Part shown: piece by piece, positions 1 through 7,890 of the stretch
Layout of the letters: the number at the start of each line of letters is the position of its first letter
How positions within the stretch are numbered: position 1 is the first letter of the stretch
Assembly (NCBI GenBank): GCA_002402905.1
Contig: DHGT01000039.1
Location: forward strand, 1-40,543
Source: Desulfatitalea sp. UBA4791
Lineage (GTDB): Bacteria > Desulfobacterota > Desulfobacteria > Desulfobacterales > Desulfosarcinaceae
Direction: 5' to 3'
Length of the DNA: 40,543 bases
Position numbers and translations under genes: made by a program
The notes under the pieces: model-generated
Database searches by the model: none
Seen by the model: only the letters and a program-made list of their open reading frames with translations
What the model was told of the DNA's origin: nothing

Positions 1-177
1 GTCATGAAGACCCTGTGGTCCCAAGATGGCATGGAGGCTATGGTCACGGCTGCCAAGACCTTCGAAGAGATGACCCTGGAAAACGCCTTCCGCGGCGCCT
101 CGGTGCCCCTGCACCCTGGCGCGGTGAAATTCTGGAAAGAACAGGGCAAGGAGATTCCGGCCAAGTTGATGCCTTAG
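1..177 (+). CDS. TAXI-family TRAP transporter solute-binding protein, C-terminal end (partial)
   Basis: The gene enters from the left edge and only its last 58 codons are present, open from base 1 and ending in TAG. The tail contains VPLHPGAVKFWKEQGKEIP, which resembles the usual C-terminal end of TAXI-type TRAP periplasmic receptors (P-L-H-x-G-A-x-x-Y/F-x-K/E-x-G). Such receptors bind a small organic acid or amino acid in the periplasm and hand it to a membrane permease. The next gene on the same strand is exactly such a fused permease, which supports the call. The ligand cannot be read from this fragment. A hairpin lies between the two genes. Confidence 0.82.
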   Translation, partial: VMKTLWSQDGMEAMVTAAKTFEEMTLENAFRGASVPLHPGAVKFWKEQGKEIPAKLMP

Positions 178-217
178 TCGTCCTCACGCTGGCCCACTAT
201 CAACGAATTCTATAGAA

Positions 218-252
218 CAAGGGGGAAACGGCCTGGCGCCGCTTCCCCCTTG
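218..252 (+). promoter_or_regulatory. Intercistronic hairpin between TRAP receptor and permease genes
   Basis: A 10-bp perfect stem (bases 218-227 with 243-252, CAAGGGGGAA/TTCCCCCTTG) encloses a second 4-bp stem (229-232 with 238-241). No T-run follows, so it is not a typical terminator. Hairpins in this position between a binding-protein gene and its permease gene often protect the upstream mRNA, giving more receptor than permease. That role is inferred. Confidence 0.5.
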
Positions 253-337
253 ACCATAACATGATGCTCTTGCCGGCTGGAACCGGATCCGAACCGTTTA
301 GGGCAGGATCCCGCCCCATGCCATCGAGGAAACAAAA

Positions 338-2695
338 ATGAGCGACACCGAAAACATCCCAGCTGCCGGCGACCAGGAAAAACTCAAGAAACTGATCGAG
401 AAGGATGAGAAGTCCGGCCGCAACATCACCTCCGGCATCTGGTACTACATCAGCGCGGCCATGGGCATCTTAATGGTGCTTTATTACATGTATAGCGCCG
501 CCACCCCAGTGGACACGCAGTACTTCCTTGGGATCTATGTCCTGTTGACCTACATGATGATATGCATCCACTATCCGTTCACCGACAAGAGCCCCAAGGT
601 GAAAGGGTACTATATCGACGCGATCGCCTCCTTTGCATGTATTTTCCTGAGCGTCTACTTTGCACTCCATTTTTTGCTGGGCAGCAAAGGCGCCGAAGAG
701 CCTTTTACGGGCATCAACTGGCTTTATGCCTTCGTCAGCCTGGTCGCGGCCGTGTCGTTCTTTCTGCCCATCAAGTTCTGGGGCATCAAACGCCATGACG
801 GTTCGGTCCTCCTGCTGGACGTCGTGCTGGCCCTGGCGGCCGCCTTCGTGGTCGGCTATTTCATGGTCGAATACCAGGACATCAACTACCGCATGGGGTC
901 GGAAAACGCCCTGGACACAGCCATCAGCATGCTGGGCATTCTCGTCTCCCTGGAGGTGGCCCGGCGCATGCTGGGATGGTCCATGACCATCGTGGGGTTG
1001 GGGTTTCTCTGCTACGGCTTCTGGGGGGATGTGCTGCACCACATCCCCATCCTCAACGCCTTTGCCCATGAAGGCTTCACCGTCACCCGCACCCTGAACC
1101 ACATCTACCTGAAAGAGGAAGGCGTCTTCGGCATCATGGCCACCGTTCTGGTCACCTACGTGATCCTGTTCATCTTCTTCGGTTCTTTCCTCAAGGCGTC
1201 GGGCGCCAGCCGCTTCTTCCTCGACCTGCCCATGGCCCTGGCCGGACGGACCGTGGGCGGACCGGCCAAGGTGGCCGTCATTGCCTCGGGTTTTTTTGGA
1301 TCGGTCTCCGGATCGGCCATTGCCAACACGGTCTCCACCGGCGCGTTTACCATTCCACTGATGAAAAAAGCGGGCTTCCGACCCCACGTGGCCGGCGCCA
1401 TCGAGCCGTCGGCCTCCATCGGCGGCATGTTCATGCCTCCCATCATGGGCGCCGGCGGCTTCATCATGGCCGAGATGACCCAGATTCCCTACGTCAAGAT
1501 CATGCTCATGGCCATCTTCCCGGCCCTGATCTACTTCTTGTCGGTCTTCGTCATGATCCATTTCGAGGCCAAACGCTACGGTCTGGTGGGCTTCAAAGAC
1601 CCCAACGCCCCCACGGCCATGCAGATCCTCAAAAAACAATGGTTCATGTCCCTGCCCCTGGTGATCATCGTGGTGATGATGCTCCTCGGCTATTCGCCCG
1701 GCTACGCGGCCTTCTGGGCCATTTTGTCGTGCGTGGGCATCAGCTGGCTGACCAGCGACCACCGCATGGGCATCAAAGAGATCCTCAACTGCATGATCGA
1801 AGGATCGCGTTCGACCCTGGTCATCGGCGCCACGGTGGGCGTGATCGGTATCATCGTGGGCACCATTCAGCTGACCGGCATCGGTCTCAAGTTTTCCCAG
1901 ATCATCATCGAGCTTTCGTTCGGTATTCTGCCCCTGGCGATCCTGCTCGTCGGCCTGGCCTCCCTGGTGCTGGGCATGGGCGTTCCGGTCACCGCGGCCT
2001 ACCTGATCACCGCGGTTCTGGCGGTGGGTGCCCTGAGCGACATGATCATCCAGACCCAGTTCGGCATGAGTCTGCGGGAATTCAAGGCGCCCCTGGACAC
2101 GCTGATGCCCAACGACCCCCAGTATATCGCACTCATGTCCAAACTCACCTGGGCGTTGCTGGCCTCGCATATGATCGTCTACTGGTTCAGCCAGGATTCC
2201 AACATCACCCCACCGGTCTGTGTGGCCGCCTACGCGGGCGCCGCAATCGCCGGGTCAGACCCCTGGAAGACCGGTTGGACTTCGTTCAAGTTCGCCAAAA
2301 TGCTCTACGTGGGGCCGTTCCTGTTCGCCTTCTCCCCTGGTTTTCTGCTTGGCGGCCCCGAATTCATCATGCCCTGGTACCAGGTGATCAGCACTTGGAT
2401 CACCATCGTGCTGGGTACCATCGCCTTCGGCAGTCTCACCATGGGCTATTTCCTCTGCCCCACCACGATCATTGAATGGATCACCTATGCGGTGGCCACC
2501 CTGCTGCTTTTCTTTCCCAGGGTCCTGATGTGGACCGTTGGGTTTGAAATGCCGACGATCATCGTCGATCTGATCGGCATGGGCCTATGGGCGGCAGTCT
2601 TTTTCATGCAAAAAGCGCGTATTAAAAAGGATCCGACCCTGCTGCATCCCATCTACCAGCGGCAGGCCGACAAGAAGGCGAAAGCCATGGCATAG
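338..2695 (+). CDS. TRAP transporter fused permease (DctQM-type, TAXI system)
   Basis: This 785-residue protein is a polytopic inner-membrane permease. The N-terminal part (about residues 30-230) carries the small-subunit-like helices and the rest is the large DctM-like permease, the fused arrangement typical of TAXI TRAP systems. A glycine/serine-rich stretch in the DctM part (GSVSGSAIANTVSTGAF, about residues 324-340, followed by GAIEPSASIGGMFMPPIMGA) is the conserved TRAP large-subunit signature. The family imports substrates using a sodium or proton gradient and a periplasmic receptor, here the gene just upstream. The ATG is preceded by GAGGAAACAAAA. The last residues are lysine-rich and probably cytoplasmic. 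Substrate is unknown. Confidence 0.93.
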   Translation: MSDTENIPAAGDQEKLKKLIEKDEKSGRNITSGIWYYISAAMGILMVLYYMYSAATPVDTQYFLGIYVLLTYMMICIHYPFTDKSPKVKGYYIDAIASFACIFLSVYFALHFLLGSKGAEEPFTGINWLYAFVSLVAAVSFFLPIKFWGIKRHDGSVLLLDVVLALAAAFVVGYFMVEYQDINYRMGSENALDTAISMLGILVSLEVARRMLGWSMTIVGLGFLCYGFWGDVLHHIPILNAFAHEGFTVTRTLNHIYLKEEGVFGIMATVLVTYVILFIFFGSFLKASGASRFFLDLPMALAGRTVGGPAKVAVIASGFFGSVSGSAIANTVSTGAFTIPLMKKAGFRPHVAGAIEPSASIGGMFMPPIMGAGGFIMAEMTQIPYVKIMLMAIFPALIYFLSVFVMIHFEAKRYGLVGFKDPNAPTAMQILKKQWFMSLPLVIIVVMMLLGYSPGYAAFWAILSCVGISWLTSDHRMGIKEILNCMIEGSRSTLVIGATVGVIGIIVGTIQLTGIGLKFSQIIIELSFGILPLAILLVGLASLVLGMGVPVTAAYLITAVLAVGALSDMIIQTQFGMSLREFKAPLDTLMPNDPQYIALMSKLTWALLASHMIVYWFSQDSNITPPVCVAAYAGAAIAGSDPWKTGWTSFKFAKMLYVGPFLFAFSPGFLLGGPEFIMPWYQVISTWITIVLGTIAFGSLTMGYFLCPTTIIEWITYAVATLLLFFPRVLMWTVGFEMPTIIVDLIGMGLWAAVFFMQKARIKKDPTLLHPIYQRQADKKAKAMA

Positions 2696-2730
2696 ATCCG
2701 GATTCGACAACCTCTCTCCACCCCAACCGA

Positions 2731-2767
2731 AAAGGCCCCCGCTTCGAAAGAAGCGGGGGCCTTTTTT
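2731..2767 (+). terminator. Rho-independent terminator after the TRAP permease
   Basis: AAAGGCCCCCGCTT (2731-2744) pairs perfectly with AAGCGGGGGCCTTT (2751-2764) around a six-base loop and runs into a T-tract. The symmetric A-run means it can also serve the convergent methyltransferase gene that ends at 2804. Confidence 0.93.
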
Positions 2768-2803
2768 ACCCCGTCGAGCCAAAGTCTATTCGCCCGGTTC
2801 TAT

Positions 2804-3358
2804 TCAAACCGCTTCGAGCAAGGCCGCCTTGCTCAAGGCCATTTCCGGGCGCCCTTTGACCGCCAGCATCGCCGCTTCGGCCATCTCCAGCTCCTCTTCA
2901 AAGGCCCAATTGGACACATGAAACTTGGGTTCGGTCACCAGCATGCGGCCGCCGGGCTTTAAAATCTCGCGAACCTGTTTGAAAAACGCCTGCGGATCGG
3001 GCGTTTCGTGGACCATCCAGAATGCCAGGACAAAATCCACCGCCTCATCGATCTCCAGTGAAGCCCTTTGACACAACCGGGGCTCGACCACCGACGACAC
3101 CCCGGCCTTGCGCGCCCGGCGCGCCACCCGCGCCAGCATTTCCGGTTGCAGATCCACGGCGAGCACCCGGCCGGTCGATCCGACCAGATGGGCCAGACCA
3201 ATGGTAAAATAACCCATCCCGCAACCGATGTCGGCCACCGCCATGCCCGGACGGATCATCGCCGCGAACATGCGGCCCGGCCGATGAAACAGCTTCCGGA
3301 ACGGATTGTCGAACGTATAGCAAAACCACCAGGGGCAAACATGTTTCCGATCTCTCAT
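2804..3358 (-). CDS. Class I SAM-dependent methyltransferase
   Basis: A 184-residue soluble protein with the class I methyltransferase pattern: motif I VADIGCGMGYFT (about residues 41-52), the acidic end of beta-2 in VLAVDLQPEML, a motif IV-like segment DFVLAFWMVHE, and the post-motif LKPGGRMLVTEPKF. This is the whole of a compact ubiE/Methyltransf_11-type domain. The N-terminus has a tryptophan- and cysteine-containing stretch (CPWWFCYTFDNPFR) typical of small methyltransferases found in anaerobes. The ATG at 3358 has an upstream GGAG at good spacing. It is a single gene, convergent with the TRAP operon and divergent from the deacetylase. The substrate cannot be inferred. Confidence 0.85.
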   Translation of the reverse strand: MRDRKHVCPWWFCYTFDNPFRKLFHRPGRMFAAMIRPGMAVADIGCGMGYFTIGLAHLVGSTGRVLAVDLQPEMLARVARRARKAGVSSVVEPRLCQRASLEIDEAVDFVLAFWMVHETPDPQAFFKQVREILKPGGRMLVTEPKFHVSNWAFEEELEMAEAAMLAVKGRPEMALSKAALLEAV

Positions 3359-3540
3359 CGCATCTCCGTTATCGGTCGTTCACTTAACACCATCCCGTTC
3401 ACGGTGTTTGTTTCCAGGTCATACCCCTCTCTCCTTCTCATTGCACTTCCAATTCAATAAAATAAGTGGATTACCATGACTGTCAAAAACTACAGCCACG
3501 CTATCGAATCCCCGGTCTCAAAATAGATAGGATTCCTTAA

Positions 3541-3572
3541 CTTTCATACTTTTGTACTTTCGTACTTATTGT
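3541..3572. repeat. Imperfect 8-bp tandem repeat upstream of the class IV deacetylase gene
   Basis: Four consecutive 8-mers, CTTTCATA, CTTTTGTA, CTTTCGTA and CTTATTGT, sit about 55-85 bases upstream of the deacetylase start in an AT-rich 266-bp gap. It may be part of the promoter region or a simple replication-slippage repeat. No function is assigned. Confidence 0.5.
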
Positions 3573-3624
3573 TCCCAAATAGATGAATCCGATACCAACC
3601 CCTTCACTCTCTGGGAGAAAAGAC

Positions 3625-4635
3625 ATGATCCTCTACAATACATCCATCCCCATGAGCCTGGAGCCGTTCGGCATTCTGATCCCTGTCCGCGACAGCCGCG
3701 CCACGCGGACGTTTGCGGCCCTGGCAGAGCATCCGACCATCGGCCCCATGGTCCACCGCTGGCATCACCCAACGGTCAGCGAACGGCTTTCAAGGGATGA
3801 TCTGATGCGGGTCCACAGTCCCGAATACGTGCAGCGTCTCTTTTCGGATCGACTGGAAACGGAAATCCTGGCCACCTATGAACTCATCGCGGCCGACGGC
3901 ACCTACCACCGCTATGCGCCCCAACAGGCCATTTACTCGTTGCGCCAGCTGTTCGAGCGGATGCTGATCAAGGCGGCCGGCACCACCCAATGCGGCCGCC
4001 TGGCCTTGGCGCATGGCTTCTGCTATTACTTCGGCGGCGGCATGCACCACGCCCATCGGGACCACGGCAGCGGCTTTTGCATGGTCAACGACATCGTCAT
4101 CGCGGCACGTAAACTCCAGGCCGAGGGCGCCGTCGGCCGGGTATGGGTCATCGACGTCGACGCCCACAAGGGGGACGGTACCGCCGCGTTGACCGCCGAC
4201 GATGCCAGCATCCTGACCTTGAGCGTTCACATGGCCGACGGATGGCCCCTGGACGGCCCGGCCTGTCTACCGGACAGCATGCCCAATCCGGTGTTCATTC
4301 CCAGCGACATCGAGATCCCCATCGTGTCCGGAGAAGAATCGGTCTATATGGAGCGCTTGGAAAAGGGATTGCAACGGTTGGCACAAATGGGTCGGGCGGA
4401 TCTGGCCATCGTCGTGAACGGGGCCGATCCTTACGAGGCGGACGAGTTGCCCTCCACGGCCGGCCTGAAACTCTCCATCGACCAGATGCTGGCCCGGGAC
4501 CAGATGATCTACCGCTTCCTGCGCCGGCAGAATGTTCCCGCCGCTTTTCTCATGGCCGGCGGATACGGCGATCGGGTCTGGCCGGTCTACGCCGGCTTTC
4601 TCACCTGGGCGCTTGCCGATGCCCTAAAGATCTGA
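3625..4635 (+). CDS. Class IV (HDAC11-like) zinc-dependent deacetylase family protein
   Basis: A 336-residue arginase/deacetylase-fold protein. The active-site pieces are present: the His pair H141-H142 in GGMHHAHRDHGSGFC, zinc ligands D179 and H181 in DVDAHKGDGT, the third ligand D268 in NGADPYEAD, and a GGY motif (AGGYGD) near residue 313. In most class I/II enzymes the zinc motif reads DxDxHHG; here the second His is Lys, as HDAC11-type class IV enzymes have Gln there, so the enzyme should still be active. The family removes acetyl or longer acyl groups from amines. The ATG at 3625 follows GGGAGAAAAGAC; an in-frame upstream ATG at 3583 has a poorer context. Its stop codon directly abuts the stop of the convergent acetyltransferase-deacetylase fusion with no intervening base, suggesting linked evolution. 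Substrate unknown. Confidence 0.87.
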   Translation: MILYNTSIPMSLEPFGILIPVRDSRATRTFAALAEHPTIGPMVHRWHHPTVSERLSRDDLMRVHSPEYVQRLFSDRLETEILATYELIAADGTYHRYAPQQAIYSLRQLFERMLIKAAGTTQCGRLALAHGFCYYFGGGMHHAHRDHGSGFCMVNDIVIAARKLQAEGAVGRVWVIDVDAHKGDGTAALTADDASILTLSVHMADGWPLDGPACLPDSMPNPVFIPSDIEIPIVSGEESVYMERLEKGLQRLAQMGRADLAIVVNGADPYEADELPSTAGLKLSIDQMLARDQMIYRFLRRQNVPAAFLMAGGYGDRVWPVYAGFLTWALADALKI

Positions 4636-6888
4636 TTACTTCAAAATTTTCAAATAGATGGCCTTGCCGTCCCCCGGGGCATAGAAATCCTTCAGGGTGG
4701 CTTCGAGCCGGTAGCCGCAGTTTTCATAGAAAATCCGTGTGCTGGCGTACTCGGCCCGTTGGGAGGTGTCCACGTAGATGCGCCGGCCGCCGGCCTTGTG
4801 GATGCGACGCTCGGTCTCCTTGATCAGGCGGCGTCCCAGGCCGCGGCGCTGGAATTCAGGGTGTACGGCGATCCAGAACAGATCGAAGCTGTTGGCGCTG
4901 CCGGCGATGGGTCCGTAGCAGGTGTAGCCCACCAGCCGGCCGTAATGTTCGGCCATGATGAAGTAATAGCCGCTGGATTCGCCCTTTGCCAGGCGCTCGG
5001 TGACCAGCTCCTCGGCCACATCGACCTCTTCGGGATTGAAGAAACCGGTGACGGTCACCAGCCGGCGGATGCGCTCCGGGTCCTGCGGTTCTAAAGTATC
5101 GCGCCACCGCAGGCCGTGCATGTTCTCCCGGGCCGCCGGTTGCTGCTCGGCTGCCTTGACGCGGGCCGCCACCAATCCCTTGAAAAAATGAATCGCGCTC
5201 GTGCCCAGGGTACGGTTGCGATAGCCCCCCTCCTGGACCACAACGGTGGGCAGGTTCAGATCGCCGATCATACGGCCGTTGTTTTCAAAATCACGGGCAC
5301 CCAACTGCCAGGTACCGGTGGGATCGCCCTTGGCCGTGTCCAGTCCCAGGGCCACCACGAGAAACAAGGGTTTGAAGGCCGCGATGCGTTCGATGGCCCT
5401 GGCCAGCGTTTTGGCATACAGTTCGCCGTCCACCGCCTCGGGCAGCGGCAGGTTCAAGTTGAATCCCTCCCCTTCGCCCTCGCCGCGCTCGTCCTCGAAA
5501 CCGGTGAAATAGGGATAGGCGAACTTGGGATGGCCATGGATGGAGATGGTCAGCACATCGGAGCGCCGGTAGAAGATATCCTGCTGGCCGTTGCCGTGAT
5601 GATAGTCGATGTCCAGAATGGCCACCCGGCCGTGAGCGCTGAGAAAGTTGGCGGCAATGGCGTTGTTGTTGAAGTAGCAGAAGCCGCCGAAGGCGCAGCG
5701 CTCGGCATGGTGGCCCGGCGGTCGAACCAGGGCATAGGCGATGCGGCGTCCGGCCAGGATTTCGGCGGCAGCGGTCAGGGCGCAGTCCACCCCCCGGCGG
5801 GCCGCCGGGTAGGCATTGCGGTTGATGGGCGTAAAGGTGTCGATGCAGTAGTAGCCGGACAACACCGATGGTTCCTTGGGGGGCCGGGTCTTGTTGCGGA
5901 TCGGAAAGATGTAAGGGTACAGGGACTTGCCCTCGGGCATCTCGGCGCAGGCGCGGCGCAGGTAGTTGACCAGGTCGGCATCGTGCACGGCCGTGATGTG
6001 CTTCTCGCCGAATGCGCGCGGCGGACTGACGGCAAAAAGGCCGCTGGGGTCCAGGGCCTTGCGAATGGTGCTGACCCGCACCGGCGCCTCCACGTAGCCG
6101 TGTTCGTGCACGTGGTGAATGTGGTGCTTGTCGTTGACGATCAGGGCGATCTGCTCGATGGAGCGCCCTTCCACCGCGCTGCGCACCGCTTCGGGCTTCA
6201 CATAGCGGAAGGGCCGCAACGGCACCGGGTCCTTCTGAAACGAGCCCACCACGCGGGTCACATAATCGGGCGGACAGTATTCGGCATATTTGCGTTCGAG
6301 GATGGCCCGTACCACCTTCAGAACGAAGTCCCGACGCAGGGACGCGGTGCGGTCCAGGCCGTCGTAGACCAGGTGCGGCATGCAGGTATCGCCGGGATTT
6401 ACCGGCGTCTCGTAGCCCGAATCCACGATGGGTCGCGCGCCGTAGCGCTCGTAGAACCTGAGGCGCGCCCGGTTTTCCCGGAGCAGGGCCTCATCCGGAC
6501 AACGCTCGTGATCGTCAGGCAGACATTCGAAAAATAGCCCCCTGGCCTCCAGGTCCACGGCCTCTCCGCGCACGCGGTCATAGAGGGCGCTGCCCAGGCC
6601 GCCGCCAGTCTTGCCGCCGGCCAGGGCGATCCAATCCAGGTAGCAGAACCCGATCACCGGCTCGTGCAGCACCATGGCGAAACCCAGCACCCGGCGCCGC
6701 AGGTTCTCGGCCACCAGCAAAATGGTGCGGAAGCGCTGCTTGAACGGATTGCGCAGCTTTTCGCCGATCTGCTCGATCTCCTCTTCGGGCACCGCGTTGA
6801 ACCGCGTGCGCAGGATCTGCTGCACCTGCTTGAGGATCTCCCGGTTGATGGGCAGCACATCGTCATATATTCGTCTGATTTTAAGCAT
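4636..6888 (-). CDS. GNAT - acetylpolyamine amidohydrolase-like deacetylase - GNAT three-domain fusion
   Basis: A 750-residue protein with three catalytic-type domains. Residues about 1-195 look like a divergent GNAT N-acetyltransferase (acetyl-CoA loop GGKTGGGLGSALYDRV). Residues about 240-590 are a histone deacetylase/acetylpolyamine amidohydrolase domain: RPPGHHAER (His pair near 392-393), LDIDYHHGNGQQ (zinc ligands near D428 and H430), GLDTAKGDP (third ligand near D517) and QEGGY near 556. Residues about 600-750 are a canonical GNAT domain with VHPEFQRRGLGRRLI and a C-terminal FYAPGDGKAIYLKIL. All deacetylase ligands are intact, so both acetylation and deacetylation of an amine are predicted from one polypeptide. 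It is the last gene of the kamA operon, three bases after the second ATP-grasp gene. The natural substrate is not known; a lysine- or beta-lysine-derived amine is an inference from neighbours. Confidence 0.9.
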   Translation of the reverse strand: MLKIRRIYDDVLPINREILKQVQQILRTRFNAVPEEEIEQIGEKLRNPFKQRFRTILLVAENLRRRVLGFAMVLHEPVIGFCYLDWIALAGGKTGGGLGSALYDRVRGEAVDLEARGLFFECLPDDHERCPDEALLRENRARLRFYERYGARPIVDSGYETPVNPGDTCMPHLVYDGLDRTASLRRDFVLKVVRAILERKYAEYCPPDYVTRVVGSFQKDPVPLRPFRYVKPEAVRSAVEGRSIEQIALIVNDKHHIHHVHEHGYVEAPVRVSTIRKALDPSGLFAVSPPRAFGEKHITAVHDADLVNYLRRACAEMPEGKSLYPYIFPIRNKTRPPKEPSVLSGYYCIDTFTPINRNAYPAARRGVDCALTAAAEILAGRRIAYALVRPPGHHAERCAFGGFCYFNNNAIAANFLSAHGRVAILDIDYHHGNGQQDIFYRRSDVLTISIHGHPKFAYPYFTGFEDERGEGEGEGFNLNLPLPEAVDGELYAKTLARAIERIAAFKPLFLVVALGLDTAKGDPTGTWQLGARDFENNGRMIGDLNLPTVVVQEGGYRNRTLGTSAIHFFKGLVAARVKAAEQQPAARENMHGLRWRDTLEPQDPERIRRLVTVTGFFNPEEVDVAEELVTERLAKGESSGYYFIMAEHYGRLVGYTCYGPIAGSANSFDLFWIAVHPEFQRRGLGRRLIKETERRIHKAGGRRIYVDTSQRAEYASTRIFYENCGYRLEATLKDFYAPGDGKAIYLKILK

Positions 6889-6891
6889 GGC

Positions 6892-7890
6892 TCAAACCCC
6901 GCGGGCTTCGACGATGCGCGCCACGGCTTCGTCCAAAGTCAAGCCGGCCCGCTCGACGGCCGCGGCGAAACCGGCGTCGGGTGACAGACACGGGTTGGCG
7001 TTGATCTCCAACACCCAGGGCAACTGATCGGCATCCACGCGAAAATCGACCCGGGCATAGCCACTCAGGTCGAACAGCTCCCAACAACGCAGGGCCATGG
7101 CTTCGAGCTGATCGAGCAACAGGCCGTCCTCCCCAACGAAATCGAAACGACGCGGCGTATGGTGATAGGCGTAACTGTCGCTGTCCCATTTGGCCTGATA
7201 GCCGACGATACGCGGCTGGTCCTCGCTGAACCCTTCGAAAACGATTTCGGCCGGCGGCAGCACCGCCGGACCGCTCGGCCCGTCGAGCACCGACAGGTTG
7301 AATTCACGTCCCGGGATAAAGGCTTCGGCAAAGCAGTCGCCGCCCAGCCGGGGCGCCCGCTCGGCCAGCACGGCATTGAGGTGGGGGGTCTCGGCACCCT
7401 CGATGAGCGCCGATGCATCAATGCCGATGGAGGCATGTTCCCAGACCGATTTGACGATCCAGCGCGACGGCCACTCCGCGCTGGCGGGAAGCACACAGGG
7501 CCGGCTCCCGTTGCAGGGCCCGACCCATACCGGCGTGGGCACGCCGGCCGCGTGAAGGCGCGTCTTGGCCAGGATCTTGTTGGAGGTAAGAAAGATCGCT
7601 TCGGCCGATGAGCCGGTGTAGGGCTGCCCCATGGCATCCAGCAGAGAGGGCAGCAGATGAATCAGCCGGCCGCTGCCGGCCAGCGCCTCGACCAGGTTGA
7701 ACACCAGGTCGGGTCCTGCGGCCTCGATTTTTTCCTTGATGTCGGTCAGATTCAGGTCACAGGCAAAACGCAGGGTCTCATGCCCCAGACGATGCAAAGC
7801 GGCACCGACCATTTCGGCCTGCACCAGCACATCCTGCTCGTCCAGCGCCCCCCCCTCCTGCACCGCATTATGCACCACCGCGACGCGCAA
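6892..7890 (-). CDS. D-Ala-D-Ala ligase-like ATP-grasp protein (second of two)
   Basis: A 332-residue ATP-grasp protein related to D-alanine--D-alanine ligase. Visible motifs are DLVFNLVEALAGSGR (substrate loop region, like the VFN.. stretch of Ddl), the ATP-binding WIVKSVWEHASIGID, EAFIPGREFNLSVL, and the metal-binding end GYARVDFRVDADQLPWVLEINANP. The family joins a carboxylate to an amine through an acyl-phosphate. It is clearly not a housekeeping Ddl, being unusual in the N-terminal half and sitting beside a second, different ATP-grasp gene. The reading frame opens with TTG at 7890, preceded by a G-rich ribosome-binding stretch, and overlaps the end of the upstream ligase gene by 23 bases, so translation is probably coupled. 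Substrates unknown. Confidence 0.85.
   Translation of the reverse strand: MRVAVVHNAVQEGGALDEQDVLVQAEMVGAALHRLGHETLRFACDLNLTDIKEKIEAAGPDLVFNLVEALAGSGRLIHLLPSLLDAMGQPYTGSSAEAIFLTSNKILAKTRLHAAGVPTPVWVGPCNGSRPCVLPASAEWPSRWIVKSVWEHASIGIDASALIEGAETPHLNAVLAERAPRLGGDCFAEAFIPGREFNLSVLDGPSGPAVLPPAEIVFEGFSEDQPRIVGYQAKWDSDSYAYHHTPRRFDFVGEDGLLLDQLEAMALRCWELFDLSGYARVDFRVDADQLPWVLEINANPCLSPDAGFAAAVERAGLTLDEAVARIVEARGV

Noticed and set aside
470..2170. Long antisense open frame (566 codons) opposite the TRAP permease
   Set aside because: Low-complexity His/Gly/Asp-rich translation with no domain; it mirrors codon bias of the real gene on the other strand.
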